Shown one piece after another: positions 49,736-59,129 of a stretch of 64,000 bases of DNA. Origin of the DNA: Spirochaetota bacterium (GTDB lineage: Bacteria; Spirochaetota; UBA4802; UBA5550). The notes under the pieces were generated by a model, which saw only the letters and a program-made list of their open reading frames with translations, was not told the origin of the DNA and did no database searches. The stretch is taken from the NCBI GenBank assembly GCA_016933025.1, contig JAFGBT010000003.1:62001-126000 (forward strand), in the 5' to 3' direction. How positions within the stretch are numbered: position 1 is the first letter of the stretch; the number at the start of each line of letters is the position of its first letter. The position numbers were made by a program, and so were the translations under genes.

Positions 49736-51208
49736 TTATTGTAACCGCCGAACCGCCATAAACGTTACGTCATCGTTGCATTCGTAATCGGTAAGGCCGT
49801 CGAGAATGGCCGTTTTTATCGTGTCGAGATTGCCTGTGCCCGATTTCGACAGGATCTGGGCAAGGTTATCCTGACCGAATAGAACGACCCGTGAATCCTT
49901 TTCATAATTATTGCCACTTGTTTTCATTGCTTCAGTGATCCCGTCAGTATACACGAGCATCGTGTCACCCACGTCCAATGTAAAGGAGCAATCGTCAACC
50001 ATGCCCTGAAGGTTGCTATCAAGGCCGATCCACATGCCGTTCGTTTCAACGATTTCCACGGATGAACGCGCTGAACGGAAGATCATGATGTCCTGGTGGA
50101 GCCCGGAATAATAAAACCTGCCGTCTTTTATGCACGAGAACACCGTGATGGTCATGTACTTGTCTTCCCCTAGTTTTTTTATATTCTGGTATATGACGCT
50201 GTTGATCATTACAAGGAGTTCCGACGGCTTCGCATCCGGCTTTGTCTCAAGAACCGTATGAATGGACGTCTGCACCATCATCATGATGAGCCCGGCGGGG
50301 ACGCCATGGCCCGAGACGTCGCCGATAACAAGCCAGTCATAGCCCTTCACGTTGATGATATCGTAATAATCGCCACCGACTTCAACGGCGGGCTTCATGT
50401 ACGCCGCTATCTCGAAGCCGCTTATCCGCGGTTGATCGGGAAGCAGTATCGTCTGTATCTTTTTGGCCAGTTCCATCTCGGACCAGAGCGAGTCCCTCGC
50501 TTCGATGACTTCTTTGTTCAGGGCCTCCATTTCTTCGAGCGCCGCGTTAAGTTCCCTGGTTCGTTCTTCAACTTTTTTCTCAAGGTCGCGGTTGAGCAAC
50601 TCAAGTTCATCGGTCAACTCCTGTGCGCGGTCGAGTGCGTTCTTGTTGATTTTGTATATCTGATAACCAATGAGGCCTACAACAACGATAAACATGGCAT
50701 TATCTACAAAAAAATCGAGGACAATGGTCGAATCCAGATTGAACCACCCCGCTGCCGCTTGTACATAGAGCGCTAAAAGAACGGTATTGATTGCGGTATA
50801 TATTAGTATAACGAATTTTTTCCTCGCTATCACCAGGGGCAGCAGCACCATAATTCCCGGGATATAGACAATTGTATCGAGCCTGCATATGGGGTAAGGG
50901 CTGTCGTCCAGAAAAAAAAGAACGGCCCATGTTGCCAGCAGCGGTATGATCAAGGCGGTATGGGACGCGATGGCAAATTTTCCCGACTTTAAAAAAAATA
51001 TCGCTCCGGTAACAATCGCCAAGGTAACAAGCACCGTGATAAGCATCTGAGCCGACGCCTGCCCGGCCGCCAGGTCCATAATTATAATGGCCGGTATGCA
51101 TAAGAATATTATAATCAGCAAAATGAAGATGATTCTTGCCTTCTGCTGGAGAACATAGTTTGCATCTTTATACACACCAAGAAAGTAGTCGTTGATATGA
51201 GTAAACAT
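49736..51208 (-). CDS. Membrane-bound SpoIIE-type PP2C phosphatase, copy 3
   Basis: A 490-residue protein with six N-terminal membrane helices (about 25-190) of no recognised sensor type, a coiled-coil linker (LDRAQELTDELELLNRDLEKKVEERTREL region), and a SpoIIE/RsbU PP2C domain (about 260-490) with EVGGDYYDI, GDVSGHGVPAG, YTDGITEA and NDDVTFMAV. The linker and catalytic domain are closely related to the tandem phosphatases at 33659-37851, including the shared RDSLW-EM-LAKKIQT-LLP segment, but the sensor part is different. Likely target: a phosphorylated STAS protein. Confidence 0.9.
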   Translation of the reverse strand: MFTHINDYFLGVYKDANYVLQQKARIIFILLIIIFLCIPAIIIMDLAAGQASAQMLITVLVTLAIVTGAIFFLKSGKFAIASHTALIIPLLATWAVLFFLDDSPYPICRLDTIVYIPGIMVLLPLVIARKKFVILIYTAINTVLLALYVQAAAGWFNLDSTIVLDFFVDNAMFIVVVGLIGYQIYKINKNALDRAQELTDELELLNRDLEKKVEERTRELNAALEEMEALNKEVIEARDSLWSEMELAKKIQTILLPDQPRISGFEIAAYMKPAVEVGGDYYDIINVKGYDWLVIGDVSGHGVPAGLIMMMVQTSIHTVLETKPDAKPSELLVMINSVIYQNIKKLGEDKYMTITVFSCIKDGRFYYSGLHQDIMIFRSARSSVEIVETNGMWIGLDSNLQGMVDDCSFTLDVGDTMLVYTDGITEAMKTSGNNYEKDSRVVLFGQDNLAQILSKSGTGNLDTIKTAILDGLTDYECNDDVTFMAVRRLQ

Positions 51209-51434
51209 AGTGGCTCCTTGCTGATAGATAATGATGCTAAAAATTTGTTATTGATAACGCTGTAGAGAAAGATATTTAATTATGCTATGAGAGTGATAAA
51301 TAACATATTAAATTCTGCAGAAAAAGCAAGTATAAAATTAATGATTTCAAACGATGAATACCGTAGAAATATGCCTGCTTTCGGCACACATCGGTTTTCA
51401 CTCAAGAATTATAACTGTATCAGACGTAAATTGC

Positions 51435-51450
51435 TTGATAATATTATCAA
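51435..51450. promoter_or_regulatory. Perfect 16-bp palindrome upstream of the epimerase gene
   Basis: TTGATAATATTATCAA is its own reverse complement and lies 63 bases before the start at 51513. GATAAT/ATTATC half-sites recall Fur/PerR-family boxes, but the match is loose. The rest of the 304-base gap 51209-51512 is AT-rich with no convincing gene. Confidence 0.4.
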
Positions 51451-51512
51451 AAATGTATTGATCGTATTGTATTCGATTAGTGCGAAGGATACCATGTAAA
51501 AGGGCTAATGTC

Positions 51513-52499
51513 ATGAAAAAACTTGTAACCGGCGCAACGGGATTTATGGGTTCATCAATCGTGAGGGAGCTTCTAAAAGAGGGCGAGGAGGTAAAGGTAC
51601 TTGTCAGGGAGACAAGCGATACGCGGAACATCGACGGCCTTGATGTGGAAAGGGCCTATGGAGACATTCGCGACGGCGACTCGATGAAAAGGGCCCTCAA
51701 GGGCTGCGATACCCTGTATTATACCGCGGCTTTTTTTTCACACTGGGTGCCGGATAAGAAGCTGCCATATGAGGTTAACGTCGAGGGGACGAAAAGATCA
51801 ATGAAAGCGGCGCTTGAAGCAGGTGTTCAAAAAGTTGTTTATACAAGCACCAACAACACCATGGGCGCGCACGGCCCTGTGCCCGTAGATGAGAGCGCTG
51901 AATTCAACCACTGGAAGACCGGGGACCATTATTCAATGTCAAAATATCTTGCGGAGGTCGAGGCGAGGAAGTTTGTACCCATGGGCCTACCGATTGTCAT
52001 TGTCAATCCCACCCTGGTCATCGGCGTGCGCGACATAAAGCCGACACCGTCGGGGCAGATGATAATCGATGTTGCCACGGGACAGATGCCCGGCTACATT
52101 GAGGGAGGCACAAATGTGATCGACGTGGAGGACGTCGCGCGGGGCCACATCCTTGCCGCAAAAAAGGGGAGAGCGGGTGAGCGGTATCTGTTCGGAAACG
52201 AAAATTTGACCGTGTCGAATTATTTCAAGCTGATAGCGGAAATCGCCGGCGTGAAACCGCCCCGGATAAAGATCCCATATCATACGGCGGTAGCCCTCGG
52301 ATATGTCTTTGAGCTCGGCGCTTTTATTACCAAGAAACCTCCTGTTGTAACGGCATCGGAAATTAGAATCGGGAAACTGCAGGAATGGTATGATTGCTCC
52401 AAGGCCGTGAAGGAGCTTGGTTTGCCGCAGACGCCTGTCAGAAAGGCTATCGAGAAGGCGCTTAACTGGTTCATCGAGAACGGGTATATACAGAGATAA
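51513..52499 (+). CDS. NAD-dependent epimerase/reductase (DFR/HpnA-like)
   Basis: A 328-residue extended SDR. It has TGATGFMGSS for the cofactor, VNVEGT, the Ser in YTSTNNTMG, YSMSK as the YxxxK pair, and NPTLVIGVRD, a pattern of dihydroflavonol-4-reductase-like and hopanoid-associated HpnA epimerases. AAGGG lies upstream of the ATG. The substrate is unknown, perhaps a sugar, sterol-like or polyketide carbonyl. The gene stands alone between a phosphatase and an ATPase, with a palindrome in its upstream region. Confidence 0.87.
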   Translation: MKKLVTGATGFMGSSIVRELLKEGEEVKVLVRETSDTRNIDGLDVERAYGDIRDGDSMKRALKGCDTLYYTAAFFSHWVPDKKLPYEVNVEGTKRSMKAALEAGVQKVVYTSTNNTMGAHGPVPVDESAEFNHWKTGDHYSMSKYLAEVEARKFVPMGLPIVIVNPTLVIGVRDIKPTPSGQMIIDVATGQMPGYIEGGTNVIDVEDVARGHILAAKKGRAGERYLFGNENLTVSNYFKLIAEIAGVKPPRIKIPYHTAVALGYVFELGAFITKKPPVVTASEIRIGKLQEWYDCSKAVKELGLPQTPVRKAIEKALNWFIENGYIQR

Positions 52500-52558
52500 A
52501 TCTGAAACAGTAATCCGCACGGATCACCGGCTCAAGGAAAGCATTGTTTCGGTGACGA

Positions 52559-53272
52559 TTATAACAAGTATTTTTTTCTGTCCGCCATGAATTCACGGTA
52601 TATGCGGTAATGCTCCGTGTCCTCGTAGCGCACGCGGCCGATAGGCGCCGCGTCAAAGCTGAAAAGCACGGCACCGGGAAGGGCGAGGAGTATGGGCGAG
52701 TGAGTGGCGATGATGAACTGCGCGTGCCCGTCGGCACCCATTTCGCCGAGCAGCCTGAGGAGTTCGATCTGCCTCCCCGGCGACAACGCGTTCTCAGGCT
52801 CGTCCAGCAGGTAGAGGCCGGTGATTTTGAAGCGGCTTTTGAAAAACGACATGTGACACTGGCCGTGCGACTGCTCCATGAGCGATTTTCCGCCGAAGTA
52901 GTCGAGGTTCGCGGGCGACATGGAGGCCCATTCATCGAGGTTCACGGCGAAATTCCGGAATATCTCTGAAGCGAAAAAGGAGCCGGGCACGGGGCCGGAT
53001 GCCCATTCCGCGTCGATGTAGCGGTACATCTCCCGTTCGTACGGATTATGATGAAACCTGGTGCGTTCCATACCCTCCCAGATATGGATCTTGCATTTCA
53101 TCGCGATGGCCCTGAGCAGGGTCGATTTCCCCGTGCCGTTCTCGCCGACGAACATGGTGACCGGGGAGGTAAGATCGATACTCGCGGTTTTCCTGAATAT
53201 CGGGAGATTAAAGGGATAATGATCGCCGGTCGGATACCGGTCGGATAAGAGATGTATTCGTTTCAGGTGCAT
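52559..53272 (-). CDS. AAA/ABC-type ATPase
   Basis: A 237-residue ATPase of the AAA_23/AAA_21-like group. Walker A is FVGENGTGKSTLL and a YLLDEPENALSP Walker B plus D-loop follows, then FIIATHSPILLALPGA with a switch His. The ABC signature LSGG is not evident; SGKS-type residues are replaced by FFKSRF. Related proteins act alone or beside nucleases in defence or repair. No partner nuclease is adjacent here. Confidence 0.88.
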   Translation of the reverse strand: MHLKRIHLLSDRYPTGDHYPFNLPIFRKTASIDLTSPVTMFVGENGTGKSTLLRAIAMKCKIHIWEGMERTRFHHNPYEREMYRYIDAEWASGPVPGSFFASEIFRNFAVNLDEWASMSPANLDYFGGKSLMEQSHGQCHMSFFKSRFKITGLYLLDEPENALSPGRQIELLRLLGEMGADGHAQFIIATHSPILLALPGAVLFSFDAAPIGRVRYEDTEHYRIYREFMADRKKYLL

Positions 53273-53507
53273 TGTTTTCTGCTCGCATGTACTGGAGGAT
53301 CCGGGGGATGACCCCGGTCAGTATTGCCCAATGAAGCATGATTTGTAAAGCGTTCTTTTATGCTCTCTGTCCGGAGGCATCCGCATTACAATCGAGGTAT
53401 TTGGGGTCTGCCGTCAAATATTGACTTGAAAATATCTCTGGTTGCATAGATAGTGCCATAATGCCCGGTAATGCGTGCGGCTATGACCTGTTACTTAGAG
53501 GTGCGAG

Positions 53508-56141
53508 ATGCTGACGGTTGGCGATTTGCGCAAATCTTTCATCGATTTTTTCCGTGAACGGGAACACAGGATCGTCCCGTCCAGTTCGCTTATTCCGAAA
53601 GACGACCCGACGCTCCTTTTCACAACTGCCGGCATGGTGCAGTTCAAGCCGATGTTCGCAGGCACCGTGGAACTTGAGTACACCCGCGCGGCGTCCGTGC
53701 AGAAGTGCTTCCGAACCAGCGACCTGGAGAACGTGGGTAAGACCAAGCGCCATCTTACCTTCTTCGAGATGCTCGGGAATTTTTCTTTTGGAGATTACTT
53801 CAAGAACGAGGCGATACAACACGCATGGGATTACTCGACCGATGTCATCGGATTTCCAGAGGATAAAATCTGGGTTTCCATATACCAGGACGACGATGAG
53901 GCGTTCGATATATGGAAGAAGAAGATCGGCATTCCGGAGAAAAAGATAATCCGGCTGGGGAAGGCGGACAATTTCTGGGGGCCGGCAGGGGATACCGGGG
54001 CGTGCGGCCCGTGCTCGGAGCTCTACCTCGACCGGGGGGAGACCTTCGGGTGCGGAAGGCCTGACTGCAAGCCGGGATGCGATTGCGAGCGATTCCTCGA
54101 ATACTGGAACCTGGTATTCAACCAGTTCGACCAGGACGCCGCAGGGAAGCTCCATCCGCTGCCGAAGCCGGGGATCGACACCGGCATGGGGCTCGAGCGG
54201 CTCGCCACGCTGGTGCAGAACGTCGATTCCGTGTTCGAGACCGACGAGTTTATCCGCGTCATACGCCAGGTGTGCGACCGGGCGAAGGTCGCATATGAAG
54301 GCGAGTCAAAAACGGCTGCGAACATCATAGCGGAGCACGCCCGCGCCATCACCTTTGCCGTGGCAGACGGTGTGTATCCTTCCAATGACGGGCGCGGCTA
54401 TGTGCTGCGGCGGGTGCTCCGCCGCGCCATGCGTTTCACCCGCCAGATTGGCATCAACGATCCCTTTATCCATTCCATGGTTGATACGATAGCCGCTATC
54501 CTCGGCGATTTTTATCCGGAGATCAGGGAATCGGCTCCGAACGTGAAAAAGGTCATCGAGTCCGAGGAGAAGCGTTTCCTTGAAACGCTCGAGAACGGCA
54601 TGGACCGGCTCGAGGAAATAATTAAGGACCTTGCCGCGAAAAAGAAGAAGATCATCTCCGGAAGCGACGCCTTCATCCTGCACGACACCTTCGGGTTTCC
54701 GCTTGAAATGACGAGGGAGATTGCGCTGGAGCGCGGCCTTGACGTGGACATAAAAGGCTACGAGGCGGAGATGGAGAAGCAGCGGGAGCGCGGCAAGCAG
54801 AGCTGGAAGGCGTCCGCCGGGAGCTTCGAGGAGGCGTTCGAAGGGATCGCTAAGTCTGCGGGGGATACGACGTTCAGGGGCTATGACGTGGATGCGTGCG
54901 ATTCCAGAGTGGAGCTGGTCCACGATGGTGCATCTTCAGTAAAGAGTCTGGCGAAGGGCGCGAAGGGCCTTATGGTGCTTCGGGAGACCCCGTTTTACGG
55001 AGAATCGGGCGGCCAGTTGGGGGACACGGGTGTCATCACCTCTTCCTCGGGGTCCAGATTTGTCGTGGAGGACACGAAGAAGTTCAACAAGACGATAATC
55101 CATATCGGCGAGGTCGCCGAGGGGGAATTCAGGAACGGAGAAGCGGTTTCAGCCGCCATCGACACGGTAAACCGTAACCTGATACGGGCAAACCACACTG
55201 TGACGCATCTTCTTCACGCGGCGCTGCGCAAGGTACTGGGAACGCACGTAAAGCAGGCGGGCTCGCTGGTCGCCCCTGACCGGATGCGATTCGATTTCAC
55301 GCATTTCAATGCCCTGAGCGGAGATGAGATCAGTAAGATTGAGGATATCGTCAACCGGAAGATATGGGAGAACATCCCGGTCTCCACGGAAGTCATGAAA
55401 TACAAGGACGCGATCGGAACCGGGGCCATGGCCGTGTTTGACGAAAAATACGAGGACACCGTCCGGGTCGTGTCCGTGCGCGGCTTCAGCAGCGAGCTCT
55501 GCGGAGGGACGCACGCCGCAAGCACGGGCCAGATCGGTCTGTTTAAAATCCTCCGGGAGGTTTCACCGGGCGCCGGCATGCGCAGAATTGAGGCGGCGAC
55601 CCTGAAAGGGGTGCTCGATCGGTACAACAGTAACGAGCGAATTGTCGCAGAGCTCCAGCAGATCGTCAATATCAACGAACCGATGCTGGTCAGGCGGGTC
55701 GAGGAGATTATGAAGCGAAACCGGGCGCTCGAAAAAGAGATCGAAAAACTGAATAAAGACAAGCTATCTTCTGGAACTGCGGACAGCCAGTACAAGACCG
55801 AGACGGTGAACGGCGTAAAAATATTTTCCGGTGTTCTCGACGGCATGAGCGCGGATGAGATGCGTGCCGTGTCTGATGCGATACGCGAGCGGGAACAGCA
55901 TTCGGTTGTGCTGTTAGGATCCGTGGCCGACGGCAAGGCGCTTCTCATGTTCGCCTCCACGACAAGCGCGGTCAAGAAAGGAATCGATTGCGGCGCGCTC
56001 ATCAAGGCGACTGCACCGATGGTTGGGGGAGGCGGGGGCGGCCGCAAGGACATGGCCCAGGCCGGCGGCAAGTCTCCTGAAGGCCTGGATAAAGCCGTCG
56101 AGACCGCGGTCGGCAAGGCGAAGGAAATGCTGGCAAAGTGA
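53508..56141 (+). CDS. alaS: Alanyl-tRNA synthetase
   Basis: An 877-residue class II synthetase that charges tRNA-Ala. The aminoacylation core starts SLIPKDDPTLLFTTAGMVQFKPMF (motif 1 area). The editing domain has NHTVTHLLHAALR and CGGTH, whose His and Cys residues bind zinc. The DHHA1-like C-terminal domain ends with a Gly-rich GGGGGGRKDMAQAGG. A cysteine-rich insertion (FGCGRPDCKPGCDCERF, near residue 183) could hold a second metal. GAGGTG precedes the ATG. A weak TTGACT promoter lies at 53421. Confidence 0.98.
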   Translation: MLTVGDLRKSFIDFFREREHRIVPSSSLIPKDDPTLLFTTAGMVQFKPMFAGTVELEYTRAASVQKCFRTSDLENVGKTKRHLTFFEMLGNFSFGDYFKNEAIQHAWDYSTDVIGFPEDKIWVSIYQDDDEAFDIWKKKIGIPEKKIIRLGKADNFWGPAGDTGACGPCSELYLDRGETFGCGRPDCKPGCDCERFLEYWNLVFNQFDQDAAGKLHPLPKPGIDTGMGLERLATLVQNVDSVFETDEFIRVIRQVCDRAKVAYEGESKTAANIIAEHARAITFAVADGVYPSNDGRGYVLRRVLRRAMRFTRQIGINDPFIHSMVDTIAAILGDFYPEIRESAPNVKKVIESEEKRFLETLENGMDRLEEIIKDLAAKKKKIISGSDAFILHDTFGFPLEMTREIALERGLDVDIKGYEAEMEKQRERGKQSWKASAGSFEEAFEGIAKSAGDTTFRGYDVDACDSRVELVHDGASSVKSLAKGAKGLMVLRETPFYGESGGQLGDTGVITSSSGSRFVVEDTKKFNKTIIHIGEVAEGEFRNGEAVSAAIDTVNRNLIRANHTVTHLLHAALRKVLGTHVKQAGSLVAPDRMRFDFTHFNALSGDEISKIEDIVNRKIWENIPVSTEVMKYKDAIGTGAMAVFDEKYEDTVRVVSVRGFSSELCGGTHAASTGQIGLFKILREVSPGAGMRRIEAATLKGVLDRYNSNERIVAELQQIVNINEPMLVRRVEEIMKRNRALEKEIEKLNKDKLSSGTADSQYKTETVNGVKIFSGVLDGMSADEMRAVSDAIREREQHSVVLLGSVADGKALLMFASTTSAVKKGIDCGALIKATAPMVGGGGGGRKDMAQAGGKSPEGLDKAVETAVGKAKEMLAK

Positions 56142-56201
56142 TAATGAACGTCATGCTCAGCACCGTGCCTGAATGATAACGCATTTTTTTATATCCGGCT
56201 G

Positions 56202-56230
56202 TTGACGATTGAGTTAATTGTCTTTATCTT
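56202..56230 (+). promoter_or_regulatory. Putative promoter of clpB
   Basis: TTGACG (56202-56207), a 17-base spacer and TATCTT (56225-56230), about 200 bases before the ATG. No CIRCE-type repeat (TTAGCACTC) is present in the gap 56142-56433. Confidence 0.4.
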
Positions 56231-56433
56231 ATAATTAACCTGTTTCTTTCTCTTACCTGCTACTTTTAATCCTTGCATTATTTTTCATCATGGCGTGGTA
56301 TAGATGTGCGCGTGCCGTCTTATCATGCGGCATGATTCATCCATCCCGCCTCCATCGACGATCAGATGCTCTGTCGCGGGACAGGCGTCCGGGGAGCGGG
56401 AGGGATCAGAAACTGTATCATGGAGAATCGGCC

Positions 56434-59016
56434 ATGAGAATGGACAAAATGACACTGAAGGCGCAGGAGGCCGTTAATACGGCTCAGAACATAGCGACCG
56501 ACCTGAATCATTATGAGATTCAGCCGGAGCACCTTCTCCTCGCGATAATAGACCAGGAGGGCGGTATATTTGCCTCCGTTGCGCAGAAGATCGGCGCGTC
56601 CGCTCACGATATACGGAATGAAACAGACGCGGCCCTGAAGTCAATGCCGCGTCAGACCGGAGCCGGGCCGGGAGGGGGCGCCCTTTCCGCGGCACTCAGA
56701 GAGGTGCTGAACGATGCGTGGAACGAGGCGGTAAGCCTCAAGGATGATTACCTGAGCACGGAGCACATGATACTGGCGCTCGCCTCCAAGGGGAGCGGCA
56801 GGGCGAAGAAGATCATGAACGCGCACGGGTTTGTCCGTGACAATATCCTCAAGGTTCTTAAAGACATACGGGGGAGCAAGCGGGCGGACAACGAGGCCGC
56901 GGAGGAGAAATACAACGCCCTTGACCGGTACAGCAGGGACCTGACCAAGCTGGCGAGGATGAACAAGCTTGACCCGGTAATCGGCCGGAACGAGGAGATC
57001 CGGCGGGTGATGCAGGTGCTCACGAGGCGGACAAAGAACAACCCGGTGCTCATAGGCGAGCCGGGTGTCGGCAAGACCGCCATTGTGGAGGGGCTGGCCC
57101 GGCGCATCGTGGAGGGCGACGTGCCGGAGAACCTCAAAAATAAACGGCTGGTGGCCCTCGACATGGGTGCACTGATCGCGGGCGCAAAATACCGTGGCGA
57201 GTTTGAGGAGCGCCTCAAGGCGGTGATCATCGAGGTGGAGGAGTCCGCGGGCGATGTCATCCTCTTTATCGACGAGCTCCACACCCTGGTGGGAGCCGGG
57301 GCAGCTGAGGGAGCGGTGGACGCATCGAACATGCTGAAGCCGGCGCTCGCGCGCGGAGACCTCCGCTGCATAGGCGCGACCACGCTTAATGAGTATCAGA
57401 AGTACATCGAGAAAGACAAGGCACTGGAACGGCGGTTCCAGCCGGTGCTCACGACAGAGCCGTCGGTGGAGGACACCATCGCGATTCTCCGCGGGCTCAA
57501 GGAAAAATACGAGGTGCACCATGGCGTCCGTATATCGGATTCGGCCTGCGTGGCCGCGTCGATACTTTCCGATCGGTATATAACCGACCGCTTTCTTCCG
57601 GACAAGGCAATTGACTTGGTCGACGAGGCGGCATCGCGCATCAAAATGGAGATCGATTCCATGCCGATCGAGATAGACGAGATCGAGCGTAAGGCCCGCC
57701 AGCTCATGATCGAGTCAGAGGCGCTCAAGAAGGAGAAGGACCCGGCCTCGAAGGAGAGGCTCGGCAAGATCAAGGAACAGCTCGCGAACTTGAACGAGAA
57801 GAAGAACGGGCTGGTGGCGCAGTGGAAGAACGAGAAGGGGATTATCACCGAGATCCGGACCATCAAGGAACAGATCGAGCAGCTTCGAATGGAGGAGCAG
57901 AAGGCCGAGCGCGAGGGAAACCTGAACCTGGTCGCCGAGATACGCTACGGCAGGATTGCCGAACTTGAGAAGAAGCTCGTCACGGCAAATGACCGGCTGA
58001 AATCGATGCAGGGCGACAAAACGCTCCTGAAAGAGGAGGTCACGGAGCAGGAGATTGCTGCCGTGGTCTCCCGCTGGACCGGCATCCCTGTCTCCCGGAT
58101 GCTTGAGGGGGAGAAGGAGAAGCTTATCAAAATGGAATCGATCCTGGAAAAGCGGGTCGTCGGCCAGCGCGAGGCCATCAGCGCCATTTCCGATGCGGTG
58201 CGCCGCTCTCGGTCCGGCATTCAGGACCCGGACAGGCCTATCGGCTCGTTCATCTTCCTCGGCCCCACCGGGGTCGGCAAAACTGAGACTGCCAAGACCG
58301 TTGCCGCCTTCATGTTCAATGACGAGAAGGCGATCATCCGCATCGACATGTCAGAGTACATGGAGAAACATGCGGTGGCCAGGCTTATCGGTGCGCCTCC
58401 CGGCTACGTCGGGTACGAGGAGGGCGGTCAGCTGACCGAGGCGGTACGGCGGCGACCCTATGCCGTGATCCTTTTCGATGAAATCGAAAAGGCGCACAAT
58501 GACGTGTTCAATATCTTTCTCCAGATACTCGATGAGGGGCGCCTCACCGACTCCAAGGGGCGTGTTGTTGATTTCAAGAACACGCTGATCATCATGACAT
58601 CGAACATCGGCACGTCGTATATAAGCGATGATTCAATCCCGTATGAGAAACGCCGAAACGGCGTTGAGCAGGAACTGAAGGTGCACTTTAAGCCGGAGTT
58701 CCTTAATCGGGTAGACGAGGTCATCATATTCAATCCGCTCTCACGAGAAAACATCGGCGAGATAGTCAAGCTCCAGCTTGCGGAAACCGCGGCGCGCCTC
58801 AGGGAGAGGGGAATATCCCTTGAACTCTCAAAGAAGGCATTCGAGTTCCTTGTTAAGGAAGGATACGACCCGCAGTTTGGTGCACGGCCCCTGAAAAGAG
58901 CGATTCAGAAGCATCTTCTGAATCCCCTGTCGATACGGCTCCTGTCGGGAGATTCACTGGCGGATCACAAATTAAAAGTTGATTCCGACGGGAAGAAGAT
59001 AAGTTTCAGCAAATAG
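56434..59016 (+). CDS. clpB: ATP-dependent disaggregase ClpB
   Basis: An 860-residue hexameric Hsp100 chaperone that with DnaK pulls apart aggregated proteins. The start at 56434 ([13 protein letters not shown]) has GGAGA upstream; an open frame runs 48 codons further but reads as non-coding. Domains: double Clp_N (about 1-150), first AAA+ ([19 protein letters not shown]), the M-domain coiled coil (about 410-530), second AAA+ ([20 protein letters not shown]), and ClpB_D2-small at the end. Normal ClpB length. Confidence 0.97.
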   Translation: MRMDKMTLKAQEAVNTAQNIATDLNHYEIQPEHLLLAIIDQEGGIFASVAQKIGASAHDIRNETDAALKSMPRQTGAGPGGGALSAALREVLNDAWNEAVSLKDDYLSTEHMILALASKGSGRAKKIMNAHGFVRDNILKVLKDIRGSKRADNEAAEEKYNALDRYSRDLTKLARMNKLDPVIGRNEEIRRVMQVLTRRTKNNPVLIGEPGVGKTAIVEGLARRIVEGDVPENLKNKRLVALDMGALIAGAKYRGEFEERLKAVIIEVEESAGDVILFIDELHTLVGAGAAEGAVDASNMLKPALARGDLRCIGATTLNEYQKYIEKDKALERRFQPVLTTEPSVEDTIAILRGLKEKYEVHHGVRISDSACVAASILSDRYITDRFLPDKAIDLVDEAASRIKMEIDSMPIEIDEIERKARQLMIESEALKKEKDPASKERLGKIKEQLANLNEKKNGLVAQWKNEKGIITEIRTIKEQIEQLRMEEQKAEREGNLNLVAEIRYGRIAELEKKLVTANDRLKSMQGDKTLLKEEVTEQEIAAVVSRWTGIPVSRMLEGEKEKLIKMESILEKRVVGQREAISAISDAVRRSRSGIQDPDRPIGSFIFLGPTGVGKTETAKTVAAFMFNDEKAIIRIDMSEYMEKHAVARLIGAPPGYVGYEEGGQLTEAVRRRPYAVILFDEIEKAHNDVFNIFLQILDEGRLTDSKGRVVDFKNTLIIMTSNIGTSYISDDSIPYEKRRNGVEQELKVHFKPEFLNRVDEVIIFNPLSRENIGEIVKLQLAETAARLRERGISLELSKKAFEFLVKEGYDPQFGARPLKRAIQKHLLNPLSIRLLSGDSLADHKLKVDSDGKKISFSK

Positions 59017-59066
59017 GCGTTATGTCGCACGGTGAGTATCGCACAAAAGATCCCGCCATATCCAGC

Positions 59067-59094
59067 TTGACATTTTCTTGTTTATGAGTATCAT
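59067..59094 (+). promoter_or_regulatory. Putative promoter of the histidine kinase gene
   Basis: TTGACA (59067-59072), a 16-base spacer and TATCAT (59089-59094), 35 bases before the start codon. Confidence 0.55.
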
Positions 59095-59129
59095 CACAGA
59101 TGCCGCTTGTGTAGACGGCGTCTCAGATA

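Noticed and set aside
51287-51499. 70-codon plus-strand open frame in the gap before the epimerase
   Set aside because: It has no ribosome site and sits in AT-rich non-coding sequence containing a palindrome, with unconvincing protein composition.
53297-53318. CCGGGG-GATGA-CCCCGG hairpin between the ATPase gene and alaS
   Set aside because: It lies upstream of both divergent genes, so it is not a terminator. There is no T-box feature or promoter link to call it regulatory.
56290-56433. 48-codon upstream extension of clpB
   Set aside because: It reads Arg/Ser-rich without family similarity, and the ATG at 56434 has a ribosome site and gives the normal ClpB N-terminus.
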